Shown: piece by piece, positions 1-9,400 of the stretch | Layout: the number at the start of each line of letters is the position of its first letter | Position numbering within the stretch: position 1 is the stretch's first letter | Assembly (NCBI GenBank): GCA_902768435.1 | Contig: CACXLJ010000007.1 | Location: 1 to 64,000 of the forward strand | DNA length: 64,000 nt | Source of the DNA: an uncultured Bacteroidales bacterium | Lineage (GTDB): Bacteria > Bacteroidota > Bacteroidia > Bacteroidales > Muribaculaceae | Direction of reading: 5' to 3' | Translations under genes and position numbers: made by a program | The notes under the pieces: generated by a model | What the model saw: the letters and a program-made list of their open reading frames with translations, nothing else | Database searches by the model: none | Told to the model about the DNA's origin: nothing

Positions 1-36
1 CGTTCATCCTGAGCCAGGATCAAACTCTTCGTTGTT
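1..36 (-). rRNA. 16S rRNA, 5' end only
   Basis: On the minus strand the first bases read AGAGTTTGATCCTGGCTCAG, the universal 5' end of bacterial 16S rRNA, running off the left edge. The mature 5' end should lie about 8 bases before AGAGTTTG, near position 36. Only the first three dozen bases are in the window, so the rest of the rRNA operon lies outside it. Confidence 0.95.
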
Positions 37-274
37 GTATGTTGTATCTTTTTCTTCAAATTGAAAGACACGCAACGCTTCGCCTGCCCCCGCTCCGGCT
101 TCAAATTGCCGCTCGGATAAATCGTCTTCTGCCTGTTCGTCTTGGAATCACTGTTGACGGGAGACTCTGTAATGTTCCTTACTTGTCTCACTGTGTCTCT
201 GTCGTTCCTTTTCTCAGGTTATTGTAAGCATTTCAATGATCGAAATTTTGCTTTTCTTATTGCGAAAAGCGGTG

Positions 275-307
275 CAAAGTTACGACCTTTTTCCAATACG
301 CTCCAAA
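275..307 (-). promoter_or_regulatory. rRNA operon promoter (Bacteroidota type) and leader
   Basis: On the minus strand a -33 TTTG (304-307) is followed after 21 bases by TAACTTTG (275-282), the Bacteroidota sigma-factor consensus. It points at the 16S gene and leaves a leader of about 235 bases. No gene is visible in 37-436. Two upstream AT-rich patches (310-420) fit an UP-like region for a strong promoter; that last point is inference. Confidence 0.7.
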
Positions 308-436
308 TATTTTAGCAACTTTTTTTGAAAAATTTTTGAGATTTCTTGTAATACACTAATTTCAAGCAAATTACAAAAAACACGAAAATTTGCTCAAAAA
401 ACGAGGGCATTACCGAAAAAAGGGAGAAGGAGTGTA

Positions 437-1330
437 TTACTTGGCGTCGGCAAACCGATTCGGGTACTCCAGCGGCACACGCGGGCGTATCATGGCGCGC
501 ACCACGAGCCACACACCTAATATTATAAATGGAATGCTCAGAATCTGACCCATATCGAGGCCGCAGCTCTCGCGCAGCCCAATTTCCCACGCCTCCTGCA
601 CATTCTTCAGGAACTCGATGCAGAAACGCGGCACAAAGATGCCCAGCATAAACACGCCAAAGATGAGTCCCTCGCGTTCCTGCAGGTTGCGCTTCCAGTA
701 CATCCACATCACAATGCCAAAGATGAGCAAATAGCACAGCGCTTCATAGAGCTGAGTGGGATGGCACGGCACAGTGAAGAACTCGGGCGTGGGCGTGGCA
801 CCGTTCACAAACTGGTCGAGATAGCGCGTGGGCGCATCGTTAGTGATGAACTTGAAGCCCCAAGGCAATGTAGTGGGACCACCATATATCTCGTGATTCA
901 TCAGGTTGCCAATGCGTATGAGCGCCGCAACCAGCCCCACGGGAACCACCACGCGGTCGAAGGTCCACAGCATGGGTTTCTTGGTCACCCACTTGCTGTA
1001 GAGCCAAATGGCTATGATAATGCCCAACACGCCTCCATGGCTGGCAAGGCCGCCTTCCCAAATCTTGGGAATCTCGCTCAGATGCTGTGAATAATAGTCC
1101 CAGTCGTAGAAGAACACATGCCCCAAACGCGCACCCACCACCGTGGCAATGACCACGAAGAAAAAGAGGATGTTAACCCACTTCTCCTTGGCACCCTCGT
1201 GCCTGAAGATGCGGTAAACCACCTCGTAGCCAAACCAGAAACCGATGGCAAACATAACGCCATACCAGCGGACGGTCACAAACCCGTCGAAGATGTTAGG
1301 ACTCGCCGTCCATGTTACATAATTGAGCAT
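437..1330 (-). CDS. lgt: prolipoprotein diacylglyceryl transferase
   Basis: This 297-residue inner-membrane protein transfers diacylglycerol from phosphatidylglycerol to the lipobox cysteine of prolipoproteins, the first step of lipoprotein maturation. Diagnostic patches are visible: HGGVLG near residue 98, the Lgt signature around RIGNLMNHEIYG (near 138), and a C-terminal series of hydrophobic helices. Length is normal for the family. It starts at an ATG after an AT-rich gap and is transcribed in the same direction as the gene upstream of it (1396-2679). Several lipoproteins in this window (17188-18090, 24849-25430) would be substrates. Identification is secure. Confidence 0.95.
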   Translation of the reverse strand: MLNYVTWTASPNIFDGFVTVRWYGVMFAIGFWFGYEVVYRIFRHEGAKEKWVNILFFFVVIATVVGARLGHVFFYDWDYYSQHLSEIPKIWEGGLASHGGVLGIIIAIWLYSKWVTKKPMLWTFDRVVVPVGLVAALIRIGNLMNHEIYGGPTTLPWGFKFITNDAPTRYLDQFVNGATPTPEFFTVPCHPTQLYEALCYLLIFGIVMWMYWKRNLQEREGLIFGVFMLGIFVPRFCIEFLKNVQEAWEIGLRESCGLDMGQILSIPFIILGVWLVVRAMIRPRVPLEYPNRFADAK

Positions 1331-1395
1331 ATATCAGAAAAAAAATTCGTTACACATTAATTATATAAATAAAACCAATCTCTCAAACGACCACC

Positions 1396-2679
1396 TTATT
1401 TCTCGCCCACCACATTCACCTTGATGAGTTCCAGGCGCGGACCCACCTTCTTGAGCACAGTGAACTTGAAGCCGTCCATCTCCACCACCTCGCCCTCGGC
1501 AGGAATGGCGCCCAGATGGTGCAGCAGCAAGCCTGCAAGAGTCTGATAGTCGTCGTCCTCGGGCAGGTCGATATGGTAAGTCTCGTTGATTTTCTCTATC
1601 TCCACACGGCCCGAGAACTCGTAGGTATCCTCGTCGAGTTTCCTCGACACCAGCCGCTTGCGGTCATGTTCGTCCTCAATGTCGCCAAATATCTCCTCCA
1701 CCAGGTCCTCGAGCGTCACCATGCCGGCCGTGCCGCCAAACTCGTCGACCACGATGGCCATGCTGCGCTTCTCCTTGAGCAGGTTCTGCATCATCTGCTT
1801 GGCGAGCATCGTCTCGGGCGCAAACAGCACCGGCTTCATGCGGTCCTTCCAGTTCACATCGGTCACAAACAGCTCGCTCACCTGAATGAAGCCCAGCACA
1901 TTGTCCACATCGTCGTGATACACCACCAGCTTGCTCAATCCAGTGCGGGTGAACAATTCCACCAGCTCCTCGCGCGTGGTGTCGGCAATGTCAACGCCAA
2001 TGATTTCGTTGCGCGGCACCATGCAGTCGCGCAGCCGCGTGTCGCTGAAGTCGAGCGCGTTCTCAAATATCTTCACTTCGCGCTCCACTTCCTGATGCAG
2101 GTCCTCCTGCTTGTCGATGTTCTCCTGCAGGTAGGCATCCAGCTCCTGTACCGAGAGCACGCCAGTCTTCTCCTTGTCGGCCTTGATGCCGAAGAGCTTC
2201 ATCAGGCACCTCGACAGGAACTCGGTGAACTTGCTGATGGGATACAGCACGCAGTAGCAGGTGAACAGCGGCACCGAGAAGGTGCGCAGCGAGTAGTTGG
2301 GGTTGATGCGGAATATCGCTTTCGGCAAGAACTCGCACATGATGAGCACCACCACAGCGGCTATGATGGTCTGCAGCACCATGAGCAGCGCGTCGTTGTC
2401 GCCCACCAGCGGGCGCAGTGGCTCGGTGAGCAGCTGCACCATGGCTATGTTGTAGATCACATTCACCACATTGTTGCCAATGAGCAATGTGCTGATAAAC
2501 ATGTGGCTGTCGCTATAGAACAGGTTCAGGATGCGGTTCACCACCCCACCCCGCTTGATGTCGATCTCGGCGCGCACCTTGTTCGACGACACAAACGCTA
2601 TCTCCATCCCCGAAAAGAAGGCCGAGAACAGCATCGCCACAAGGGCTATGATTAACGGATATAGATAATTATCGCTCAT
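1396..2679 (-). CDS. CNNM/CorC-type membrane protein (GldE-like, CBS domains)
   Basis: The protein has 427 residues: an N-terminal DUF21/CNNM membrane domain with about four hydrophobic helices (residues 5-150), a paired CBS region (about 200-335, containing the stretch [20 protein letters not shown]), and a C-terminal CorC/HlyC-like domain (about 345-425). Relatives are annotated hemolysin, magnesium/cobalt efflux CorC, or GldE in gliding Bacteroidota. The CBS pair probably binds adenine nucleotides and gates the membrane part. No gliding genes are in the window, so I do not assign the motility role. It lies between lgt and a heptad repeat array. Confidence 0.85.
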   Translation of the reverse strand: MSDNYLYPLIIALVAMLFSAFFSGMEIAFVSSNKVRAEIDIKRGGVVNRILNLFYSDSHMFISTLLIGNNVVNVIYNIAMVQLLTEPLRPLVGDNDALLMVLQTIIAAVVVLIMCEFLPKAIFRINPNYSLRTFSVPLFTCYCVLYPISKFTEFLSRCLMKLFGIKADKEKTGVLSVQELDAYLQENIDKQEDLHQEVEREVKIFENALDFSDTRLRDCMVPRNEIIGVDIADTTREELVELFTRTGLSKLVVYHDDVDNVLGFIQVSELFVTDVNWKDRMKPVLFAPETMLAKQMMQNLLKEKRSMAIVVDEFGGTAGMVTLEDLVEEIFGDIEDEHDRKRLVSRKLDEDTYEFSGRVEIEKINETYHIDLPEDDDYQTLAGLLLHHLGAIPAEGEVVEMDGFKFTVLKKVGPRLELIKVNVVGEK

Positions 2680-2742
2680 GATGATGCAAAATTACAATGA
2701 TTGCCGCCAACTTACAACTTTTTTGCCCAAATCTTTTCAGTT

Positions 2743-2833
2743 AGCAGTTAGCAGTTATCAGTTGTCAGTTATCAGTTAGCAGTTATCAGCTAGCAGCTAG
2801 AGGCTAGCGGCTAGAGGCTAGCGGCTAGAGGCT
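2743..2833. repeat. heptad array, 13 perfect-phase units
   Basis: Thirteen consecutive 7-base units without a phase slip fill the gap between the TrmH gene and the CorC-like gene. Units drift from AGCAGTT and ATCAGTT at the left to AGAGGCT and AGCGGCT at the right. The last T is already part of the TrmH stop codon (complement, 2833-2835). The same family forms the much longer array at 56159-56525. Several units are joined through CTAG, which gives TAG on both strands. Confidence 0.9.
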
Positions 2834-3633
2834 CATCGTGCTCGCAACTGCCAGAAGGCAACGGCTGCGGCGGCCGCCACATTGAGCGAGTCCACGCCGT
2901 GGCTCATGGGGATGCGCACCACATAGTCGGTGGCGGCTATGGTGCACTGCGGCAGGCCGTCGCCCTCGGTGCCCATCACCAGGGCAAGGCGTGGCTCGGC
3001 CGCCAGTCGCGGGTCGTCGATGGGCACCGAGTCGTCGGTGAGCGCCATCGCCGCGGTCTTGAAGCCCAGTGCGTTCAGGCTGTTCACCGGGCCGTCGAGC
3101 CAGGTCCACGGCACCAGGAACACCGACCCCATCGACACCCTCACGGCGCGGCGGTTGAGCGGGTCGCACGAGTCGCGCGTGAGCAGCACGGCATCGATGC
3201 CCAGCGCTGCCGCCGAGCGGAAGATGGCACCTATGTTGGTCGTGTCGGTCACCGCCTCGATCACCACCACGCGGCGGGCATCGCGGCACACCTCCTGCAC
3301 CGTGGGCATCACCGGTCGGCGCATGGCGCACAGCACGCCGCGCGTCAGCACATAGCCCGTGAGCTGCGCCAGCAGCGCGCGTTCGCCGGTGTATACGGGG
3401 ATATCGCCGCAGCGCGCTATGATGTCTGCGGCATCGCCGGCTATGTGCTTGCGTTCGCACAGCAGCGCCAGCGGCTCGTAGCCCGCACGCAGCGCCACAT
3501 CAATCACTTTGGGGCTCTCGGCAATGAAAATACCCTTACCGGGTTCCAGCCTATTGCGCAGCTGGGCCTCGGTAAGGGTACCAAATATCTCTACTCCAGG
3601 CGTTTGGAGCGATGTTATCTCAATAATGGGCAT
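2833..3633 (-). CDS. TrmH-family (SPOUT) RNA 2'-O-methyltransferase
   Basis: This 266-residue protein has the two-part layout of the TrmH/SpoU family: an N-terminal RNA-binding domain of about 100 residues, then a SPOUT methyltransferase domain. The three family motifs are visible: TDTTNIGAIFRSAAALGIDA (motif 1, near 131), LVMGTEGDGLPQ (motif 2, near 218) and IPMSHGVDSLNVAAAAAVA (motif 3, near 241). These form the knotted S-adenosylmethionine pocket, and the family methylates ribose 2'-OH in tRNA or 23S rRNA. I cannot tell which nucleotide is the target. The stop codon overlaps the last unit of the heptad array. The upstream TGS-kinase gene ends only 12 bases away, so co-transcription is likely. 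Confidence 0.88.
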   Translation of the reverse strand: MPIIEITSLQTPGVEIFGTLTEAQLRNRLEPGKGIFIAESPKVIDVALRAGYEPLALLCERKHIAGDAADIIARCGDIPVYTGERALLAQLTGYVLTRGVLCAMRRPVMPTVQEVCRDARRVVVIEAVTDTTNIGAIFRSAAALGIDAVLLTRDSCDPLNRRAVRVSMGSVFLVPWTWLDGPVNSLNALGFKTAAMALTDDSVPIDDPRLAAEPRLALVMGTEGDGLPQCTIAATDYVVRIPMSHGVDSLNVAAAAAVAFWQLRAR

Positions 3634-3645
3634 AGCAGTGGGTGC

Positions 3646-5334
3646 CTATTTTTTGGCATATTTAAAGCTCGAGCCGCCCAAGAACTCGCGCATGATGCTT
3701 GTGGGAGGTATCTCCTTGTCGTCCACCGGAATAAAGTAGTGGATGAACTTCAGCAGGCGGTGTGCCTCGGCATATTCGGGGCAGTTTTTAGGCACCGATG
3801 CCAGAATCACTTCGGCATGCGTGCGCAGCACCGCAAACTCGATGTTGAGCGCCGAGTTAAACATCACATCGGCCGACTCCTGGAAGGGGAATATCCACTG
3901 CTCCTCGGCCTCGCACACATTTTTCCAGTGGCTGATGGTCTCGCGGGCACTGAAGGCCCCCTTGTTGTAGTCCCTGATGATGCGGCGCAACAGGCGGTTG
4001 TCGCGCGTGGGCACCCAGTTGTGGTCGTCGAGCGAGATGCTCGTCAGGGCCGACACATACACTTTGTACTTCGCGCTGTTGGGTATCTTCTCGGTGAGCA
4101 GCGGGTTCAGCGCGTGAATGCCCTCGATGATGAGCACCGTGTCCTTCTGCAGCTTCAGTTTCTTGCCGTTAAACTCGCGTTTGCCCGTCACAAAGTTGTA
4201 TTCGGGCACCTCCACGCGTTCGCCGTTCATCAGGCGCATCAGGTGGTCCTCGAGCAGCTCGCTGTCCACCGCCTTCACATTGTCGAAGTCGTAGTCGCCG
4301 TTAGGCAGCAGCGGCGTGTCCACGCGGTTCACGAAGTAGTCGTCGGTCGAGAACGACAGCGGACGCAGGCCGCACGCCAGCAGCTGAATCGACAGTCGCT
4401 TGCAGAAGGTGGTCTTGCCGCTCGACGACGGGCCCGTGATGAGCACCAGCCTGATGGGATTCTCCTCGGCGCGGAAGCGGCGGTCAATCTCCTCGGCAAT
4501 CTGCACAATCTTCTTCTCCTGCAGCGCCTCGCTCACCTGTATGAGCTGCGAAGCATAGCCGTTCAAGATGGCCTTGTTCACATCGCCGGCGTTCGACAGG
4601 CGCATGATCACGTCCCACTTCACCTTCTCGGCAAACATCTCAAACGTGTGCGGCATCTCCAGCTTCTCGGCCAGCTGCATGGGGTTGTGGCGGTCGGGCA
4701 CGCGCAGCAGCAGGCCCTCGTGGTACTTCTCCACGCCCCACACCTTCAGGTAGCCGGCCGACGGCACCAGCGGTCCGTAGTAGTAGTCCACCGTGTCGCC
4801 CAGCGTGTAGTAGTCGCTGTAGATCTGGCCGCTCGTCTCCAGCAGCTTCACCTTGTCGCTGAAGCCACGCTCCGAGAACACGCGCACCGCCTCCTCGGTC
4901 GTCGCCTCATGGCGGCGGAAGGGCATGTCCATGTCCACAATCTCCTGCATGCGCGTCCTGATTTGCTCCACATCCTCGTCGGTGAGCGCCTCGCCGCCGC
5001 GCTTGCGCACATTGCAGTAGTAGCCCAGCGACAGCGGATGCTCAATAAACAGCTTGCTGCCCGGCAGCACATCGGTCGTGGCCTTGTAGAGCACAAAGCA
5101 CAGCGAACGCACATACACGCGGTGACCCGAGCCGCCGCAAGCGTCCACAAACTCCACATCGCGGTTCTGGAACAGCCTGAACTTCAGGCCCTGAGAGGCG
5201 TTATTCACTTTTGCCGACACCACCGGATACTCAAAATTAAGCTCGTCGGCAAACTCCTTGTACACATCGAGCAACGAAGTGCCTTCGGGAAAGCTCTTCG
5301 TCACATTGTTGTTCTTGCATCTGATCTGAAGCAT
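3646..5334 (-). CDS. TGS-domain nucleoside (uridine-like) kinase
   Basis: The protein has 562 residues. The N-terminus (1-65) is a TGS domain; residues about 70-240 resemble the editing-like second domain of threonyl-tRNA synthetase; the C-terminal half is a phosphoribulokinase/uridine kinase domain with Walker A GPSSSGKT near residue 297 and the later STDDYF and GIHAL segments. This fusion is widespread in Bacteroidota and is annotated as nucleoside or uridine kinase. It probably phosphorylates salvaged nucleosides, which would suit a cell that exports several nucleases (this link is inference). The role of the synthetase-like half is unknown. The ATG start gives a full TGS domain. A TrmH gene follows 12 bases downstream. 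Confidence 0.85.
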   Translation of the reverse strand: MLQIRCKNNNVTKSFPEGTSLLDVYKEFADELNFEYPVVSAKVNNASQGLKFRLFQNRDVEFVDACGGSGHRVYVRSLCFVLYKATTDVLPGSKLFIEHPLSLGYYCNVRKRGGEALTDEDVEQIRTRMQEIVDMDMPFRRHEATTEEAVRVFSERGFSDKVKLLETSGQIYSDYYTLGDTVDYYYGPLVPSAGYLKVWGVEKYHEGLLLRVPDRHNPMQLAEKLEMPHTFEMFAEKVKWDVIMRLSNAGDVNKAILNGYASQLIQVSEALQEKKIVQIAEEIDRRFRAEENPIRLVLITGPSSSGKTTFCKRLSIQLLACGLRPLSFSTDDYFVNRVDTPLLPNGDYDFDNVKAVDSELLEDHLMRLMNGERVEVPEYNFVTGKREFNGKKLKLQKDTVLIIEGIHALNPLLTEKIPNSAKYKVYVSALTSISLDDHNWVPTRDNRLLRRIIRDYNKGAFSARETISHWKNVCEAEEQWIFPFQESADVMFNSALNIEFAVLRTHAEVILASVPKNCPEYAEAHRLLKFIHYFIPVDDKEIPPTSIMREFLGGSSFKYAKK

Positions 5335-5369
5335 CGCTGTTTATCTTTGTATTAAAGTTTCATTCGGCC

Positions 5370-5403
5370 GTGCTTCGCACTAAAAATTAAAACACTTCGT
5401 GTT
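5370..5403. repeat. paired TTC-loop mini-hairpins
   Basis: Two short perfect inverted repeats with a TTC loop lie side by side: GTGCTTCGCAC (5370-5380) and AACACTTCGTGTT (5391-5403), in AT-rich DNA upstream of the TGS-kinase gene. The first carries GCTTCGC, whose complement GCGAAGC is known to form an unusually stable DNA mini-hairpin. A related GCGCGACAGCGC sits at 5480-5491. The rest of the gap 5335-5808 shows no gene. Confidence 0.55.
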
Positions 5404-5506
5404 AAAATTATGATATTAAAAATTATTACAGCTATACCGTTAAGAAACGCATGTTTAATAATTCATTATCAATATTTTAGCGCGACAGCGCAAAGATTTT
5501 TACCTT

Positions 5507-5535
5507 TATAATTTTAGCGAAGCTGTAATTTTAAG
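5507..5535 (+). repeat. 29-bp dispersed repeat, copy 1
   Basis: A 29-base sequence beginning TATAATTTTAGCGAAGCTG is repeated without mismatch, in the same orientation, at 13769-13797. Its centre AGCGAAGCT is a GAA-loop hairpin. The two copies bracket the three-gene restriction-like operon (5809-12821). No integrase or tRNA lies beside either copy. Confidence 0.85.
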
Positions 5536-5740
5536 CCTGAAGGGCGTCACCCTTCTTGCCTATCTGGACCCATATTGGGCCAGCACAACTTTTCTGCAAA
5601 GATAAACATTTTTTCTCAATAATCCTATCCCCGCGCGGCTTTTAGATGTCCCCATCAATTATCATTGAATGAACCATGAATGAATTTGCGGCCAATTCGC
5701 AGCCATTTGTGTAAAACACCCCCTCGTGCCGTCAAGTAGT

Positions 5741-5788
5741 CGGCAACACCGTTGCCGAGCGTCCCTCTATGTGGCAACTCCCGTTGCC
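5741..5788. repeat. two hairpins sharing a GGCAAC/GTTGCC stem
   Basis: CGGCAAC-ACC-GTTGCCG (5741-5757) and GGCAAC-TCCC-GTTGCC (5773-5788) are perfect hairpins 15 bases apart with nearly the same stem. They lie just 3' of the small accessory gene of the defence-like operon. No T-run follows on the minus strand, so they are not a standard intrinsic terminator; they may still act as a 3' stabiliser or be a REP-like element. Confidence 0.6.
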
Positions 5789-5808
5789 TCATTCATTTCA
5801 AAAAGCTG

Positions 5809-6477
5809 CTATTGTGGTTTGCCTTCTTCGATTTTGAGGTTGAGACGGTAGAACTTTGAGATTTCTTTGAGGTGTTGGATTTTAGTGCCGTTGCTGATGT
5901 TGGAGTAGATGAACCAGCCGTCGCACTCGTGCTGCCAAATGTGACCTGGCACAGGCGGGCGTTTCTTTTTGCCCACAAGATTGTAACCCATGTGAGTGAT
6001 TCCTACCTGAGGTATTCTTGACAAGCCAATCTTGCGCAATGTCTCAATAAATGTATCTATGGCTTGGCGATGCCAAATCACGGTGCCATCGGTGAACGTG
6101 ACTCGCAAACCTTTAGTGGGATTCTTGACTTGTTTGGACGGCTTGTGCGGTGGAATCTCAGGCGGTGCTTCTCCGCTTGAGACTGGTTTACTGCTGCGAG
6201 GTGTCAGTGTCTTGGCATCGATGATTTCGCTAATCTTTGCCTTGCGCGACAGGGCTACGCTGATAGGTTCGCCCGGATGGTACTCCACCACAAGCACTAG
6301 GTCTCGCTTGATAGGTTCAAGACGAGGCGCAATGTCATCACTCAATGCAGGAAGTATTTCCTCTTTGATGATATTCTCCTCAAGTTCCTCGACTTGCTGG
6401 ATAACATCTTCAGGGAGTTTTACTCCCACATCACGTGAGTTCTCAATAATGCTGTATAACTTTTCAAGCTTTGACAT
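5809..6477 (-). CDS. small accessory protein of restriction-like operon, unknown function
   Basis: The protein has 222 residues from the ATG at 6477; an alternative TTG start at 6483 would add two. Residues 1-60 are charged and probably helical, 60-120 form a proline- and lysine-rich linker, and about 123-220 form a compact domain. That domain starts GLRVTFTDGTVIWHRQAID and ends with a helix and strand rich in Lys and Leu. I recall similar C-terminal domains in uncharacterised Bacteroidota proteins but cannot name the family. It follows the methyltransferase gene by 12 bases and is the last gene of the operon, so a role as specificity, inhibitor or sensor subunit is plausible. That role is inference only. 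Confidence 0.6.
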   Translation of the reverse strand: MSKLEKLYSIIENSRDVGVKLPEDVIQQVEELEENIIKEEILPALSDDIAPRLEPIKRDLVLVVEYHPGEPISVALSRKAKISEIIDAKTLTPRSSKPVSSGEAPPEIPPHKPSKQVKNPTKGLRVTFTDGTVIWHRQAIDTFIETLRKIGLSRIPQVGITHMGYNLVGKKKRPPVPGHIWQHECDGWFIYSNISNGTKIQHLKEISKFYRLNLKIEEGKPQ

Positions 6478-6489
6478 AAACAAGAATAA

Positions 6490-9400
6490 TTATTGCTCAA
6501 TTAAGCGAATTTCCTCATCGGTTAAAGCGTATAGATTATAAACTAATCTATCCAAATCATGTTCTAAATTTGAAGTATCTTCATCGCAATAATTTGCTTT
6601 GGCATTCAGAATAGTATTGACAATCGCTTCAATTTTGTTTTGTATTTCTTTAGTTGGAATTGGTATAGGTATAACTTCTAGCTGATACTTTTTTATATGC
6701 AGTCCTTCTGGAAAAATTCTTTTGTTCCAAAAACGTATTAGTTTTGAATTCAATAGCCCTAAAATATACTCAAAAGAAAATCCTTTTTTCAATGAGTAAA
6801 TTACATTTATAGAATCTGCACATAAGTATTGATTGAAGTCAATAGTTGCACATATTTCTTGTGCTATATCCTGTATTACAATTTTTTTATCTACAATGAA
6901 GTATTCAAGTTTTCTTGGACCTGCACCTTTCTTCTCCATAAATAAATCCGGTCGGTACCAGATCCACTCTTCAGCAATAGGCTTATTATATCGTTGAAGA
7001 TTTCTGCCGCGAATAAGTTTATATGAATCCTCAGGAAAAGGACGGCTACTTACAAATCTTTTGTCATTGCTGGTTTTAATACCTAATGTAAATGTGGCAA
7101 TATCACGAAGTAAAATGTTCTTCACTCGATTTAAATCAATTCCTTTTTCGAATGAGAATGGGTAATGTTCGTATTTCTTTATTTCGTTATATGTCAAAGG
7201 TCTATGCATAGGCAGAAAAGTTTTTCCGTCAAAATCAATCAATGATATTGCATGATTTAATACTTTGCACTTGGAAAATAGAATAATACAGGTTCTAACA
7301 GTAGCATTTTTGAAAACTTTATCTGGTAAATCAACAAGATTTATGATTTTAGTTTCATCTATTAGAAAATGGCGAAATATAGAAAAGCTATCAGTTCCCA
7401 TCCAACTATTAGAGAAGATAAAGCTGCAATGTCCATTGTCTTTGAGTAATCTATGGGCTCTTTCTGTGAATATACTATATAAATCACTCTTATTCTTAAC
7501 TGTTTTGTAGTTCGCTTGATAACATTTTCTCAAAGCATCGTCCTTAATGTTGGCAATGTTAACATATGGAGGATTTCCTATAACTATGTCAAAACCGCCT
7601 TTTGCAAACACATCATTGAACCAGGTGTGCCAGAGGAAGAATTTATCATTTTGCGCTCCCAATGTGTCAATTTCATTTTGCAACTCTGGTTTTGTAATTC
7701 TAGTACGCAAAAGATCTCTGAGCTGAGCATTAATTTTTGCCCTAAGTGCTTTCTTCTGATTTGCTTCAGAACAACTGTAGAAGTCACGTAAGGACTTGAG
7801 TAATAATTCTTGGGCGCAGCTTTCTTCATCGAAAATGATTCTAGCTTGATTAACTGCTTGTGTACCAAGCAAATTATTCAGTTCTACACCATGAAAACTC
7901 TCCAGCAGCGAGTTGCCCTGCATAATCTTGAAGTCAAGGTTTGGCAGAGCCTCGGGAGACTCCTCATCGACTATCAAAGCGAGCCAAAATCGCAAGCGAG
8001 CGGTGTCAACAGCGCCGCGCTCGATGTCAACGCCATAAATGTTCTGCTGGATGATGTGTTTTTTGATTTCGGCAGCTTTTTTTTGGTCGAAACCTTCAAG
8101 CGTTGCTCGGCATAGGTATAGTTCTTTCAGCAAGCCCATGGGGAACGCTCCCGAACCAATGGCCGGGTCGCAAATCTTCACATTCTTCAGCATCTCCAAC
8201 GTATCACTCGGAAGATGCTCTACAAACTGGTGCGTAGTTACGAATTGGCGTATCGCCTCTTTTTGTTCCTCTTTCTCAATATTGGTTTGAAGATAGGCTA
8301 TAAGGCTCTCACGGCACATATAGTTCACTATTTCCTTTGGAGTATAGAATGCGCCTTTATCTTTATTGTCTTCAAGCAGGTTCTCGAAAATGCGACCTAG
8401 CATTTCAGGGTCAACACCCATCTCGGCATCATCGGGATCGTTCTCGTCGATGGTGAAGTTGTAGGACGCAAAGAAGTCGAGCATCGACTTCATGAATCTT
8501 GCCGGCAAGGGGAAATTCACGGCATCGGCAGCATCAGGCTCAAACAAGCCGCCGTTAAGGTAGGGCACACGGATGTCCTTGCCCACGGCAGACGATGCGA
8601 TGTCGCCCTTGCGCTCGCTGTTGATGTCGTTGAATAGTGGTTCCAGCACATTATCGACAAAGGTATCCTTGTCGGCAGCGTTTTCAAATAAGTGCTGGAT
8701 AAACTCACGGTCGCCATCACCCCACTTGGCATTGACTGGTACGCCCAGCCAACCTTTCTTCTGCAAGAATTGCAAGAAAACAAGTCGGCCCATCAGTTTC
8801 TTGACATAATCACGGATGGCCTTTTCGGGGTCTGCAAATACACGAAATTCGGAGAATATCGTTTCGTTAGGCTCACCAACAACTCTTTCTTCCCATTTGT
8901 TAGAGACCTTGACCATGCGCTTGCCTGTGATAAAAGCAATAATATCTTCGTATTGCTGCTTGTAGTCATCGAAGAACATGTCGCTGACGGCATCCACCGA
9001 AAATGCCTTGGTCAAGTCTTTCAATGAAAGGCCGCTTTTTTTCAAGCCCTCGAACTGCTGAATGGCAGTGCGGCTGCGGTGACCTTCACCCAGCAAGTAG
9101 GTAAAGCGGCGCGTGTCGGTGCTGTCTTTCTTGTATGTGCCATCATCGGCAAACGACCACGACTCGCTGACGTAGGAGAAGCGCAGCACACTTTCGTTCT
9201 GGCGGTAGCAGAACATGAATGCACCAGCATAGCCCATGTTGCGCCAATCGGTGGTGAGCATATCACGGATGCCACGACGGTTGCGCTCAATATCCACATT
9301 GTCGGTGAGTTCAATCTCGTAGATGGCAATCGACTCACCGTCGGCAAGTGAAATCTTACCGAGGTTTAGGGCTTGTTTTGCAAGTCGGCTGCTGGCGTGC

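Noticed and set aside
2899-5355. 818-codon open frame on the plus strand
   Set aside because: It lies antisense to the TrmH and TGS-kinase genes, both with clear family motifs; its product is His- and Arg-rich as expected of an antisense shadow in GC-rich DNA.
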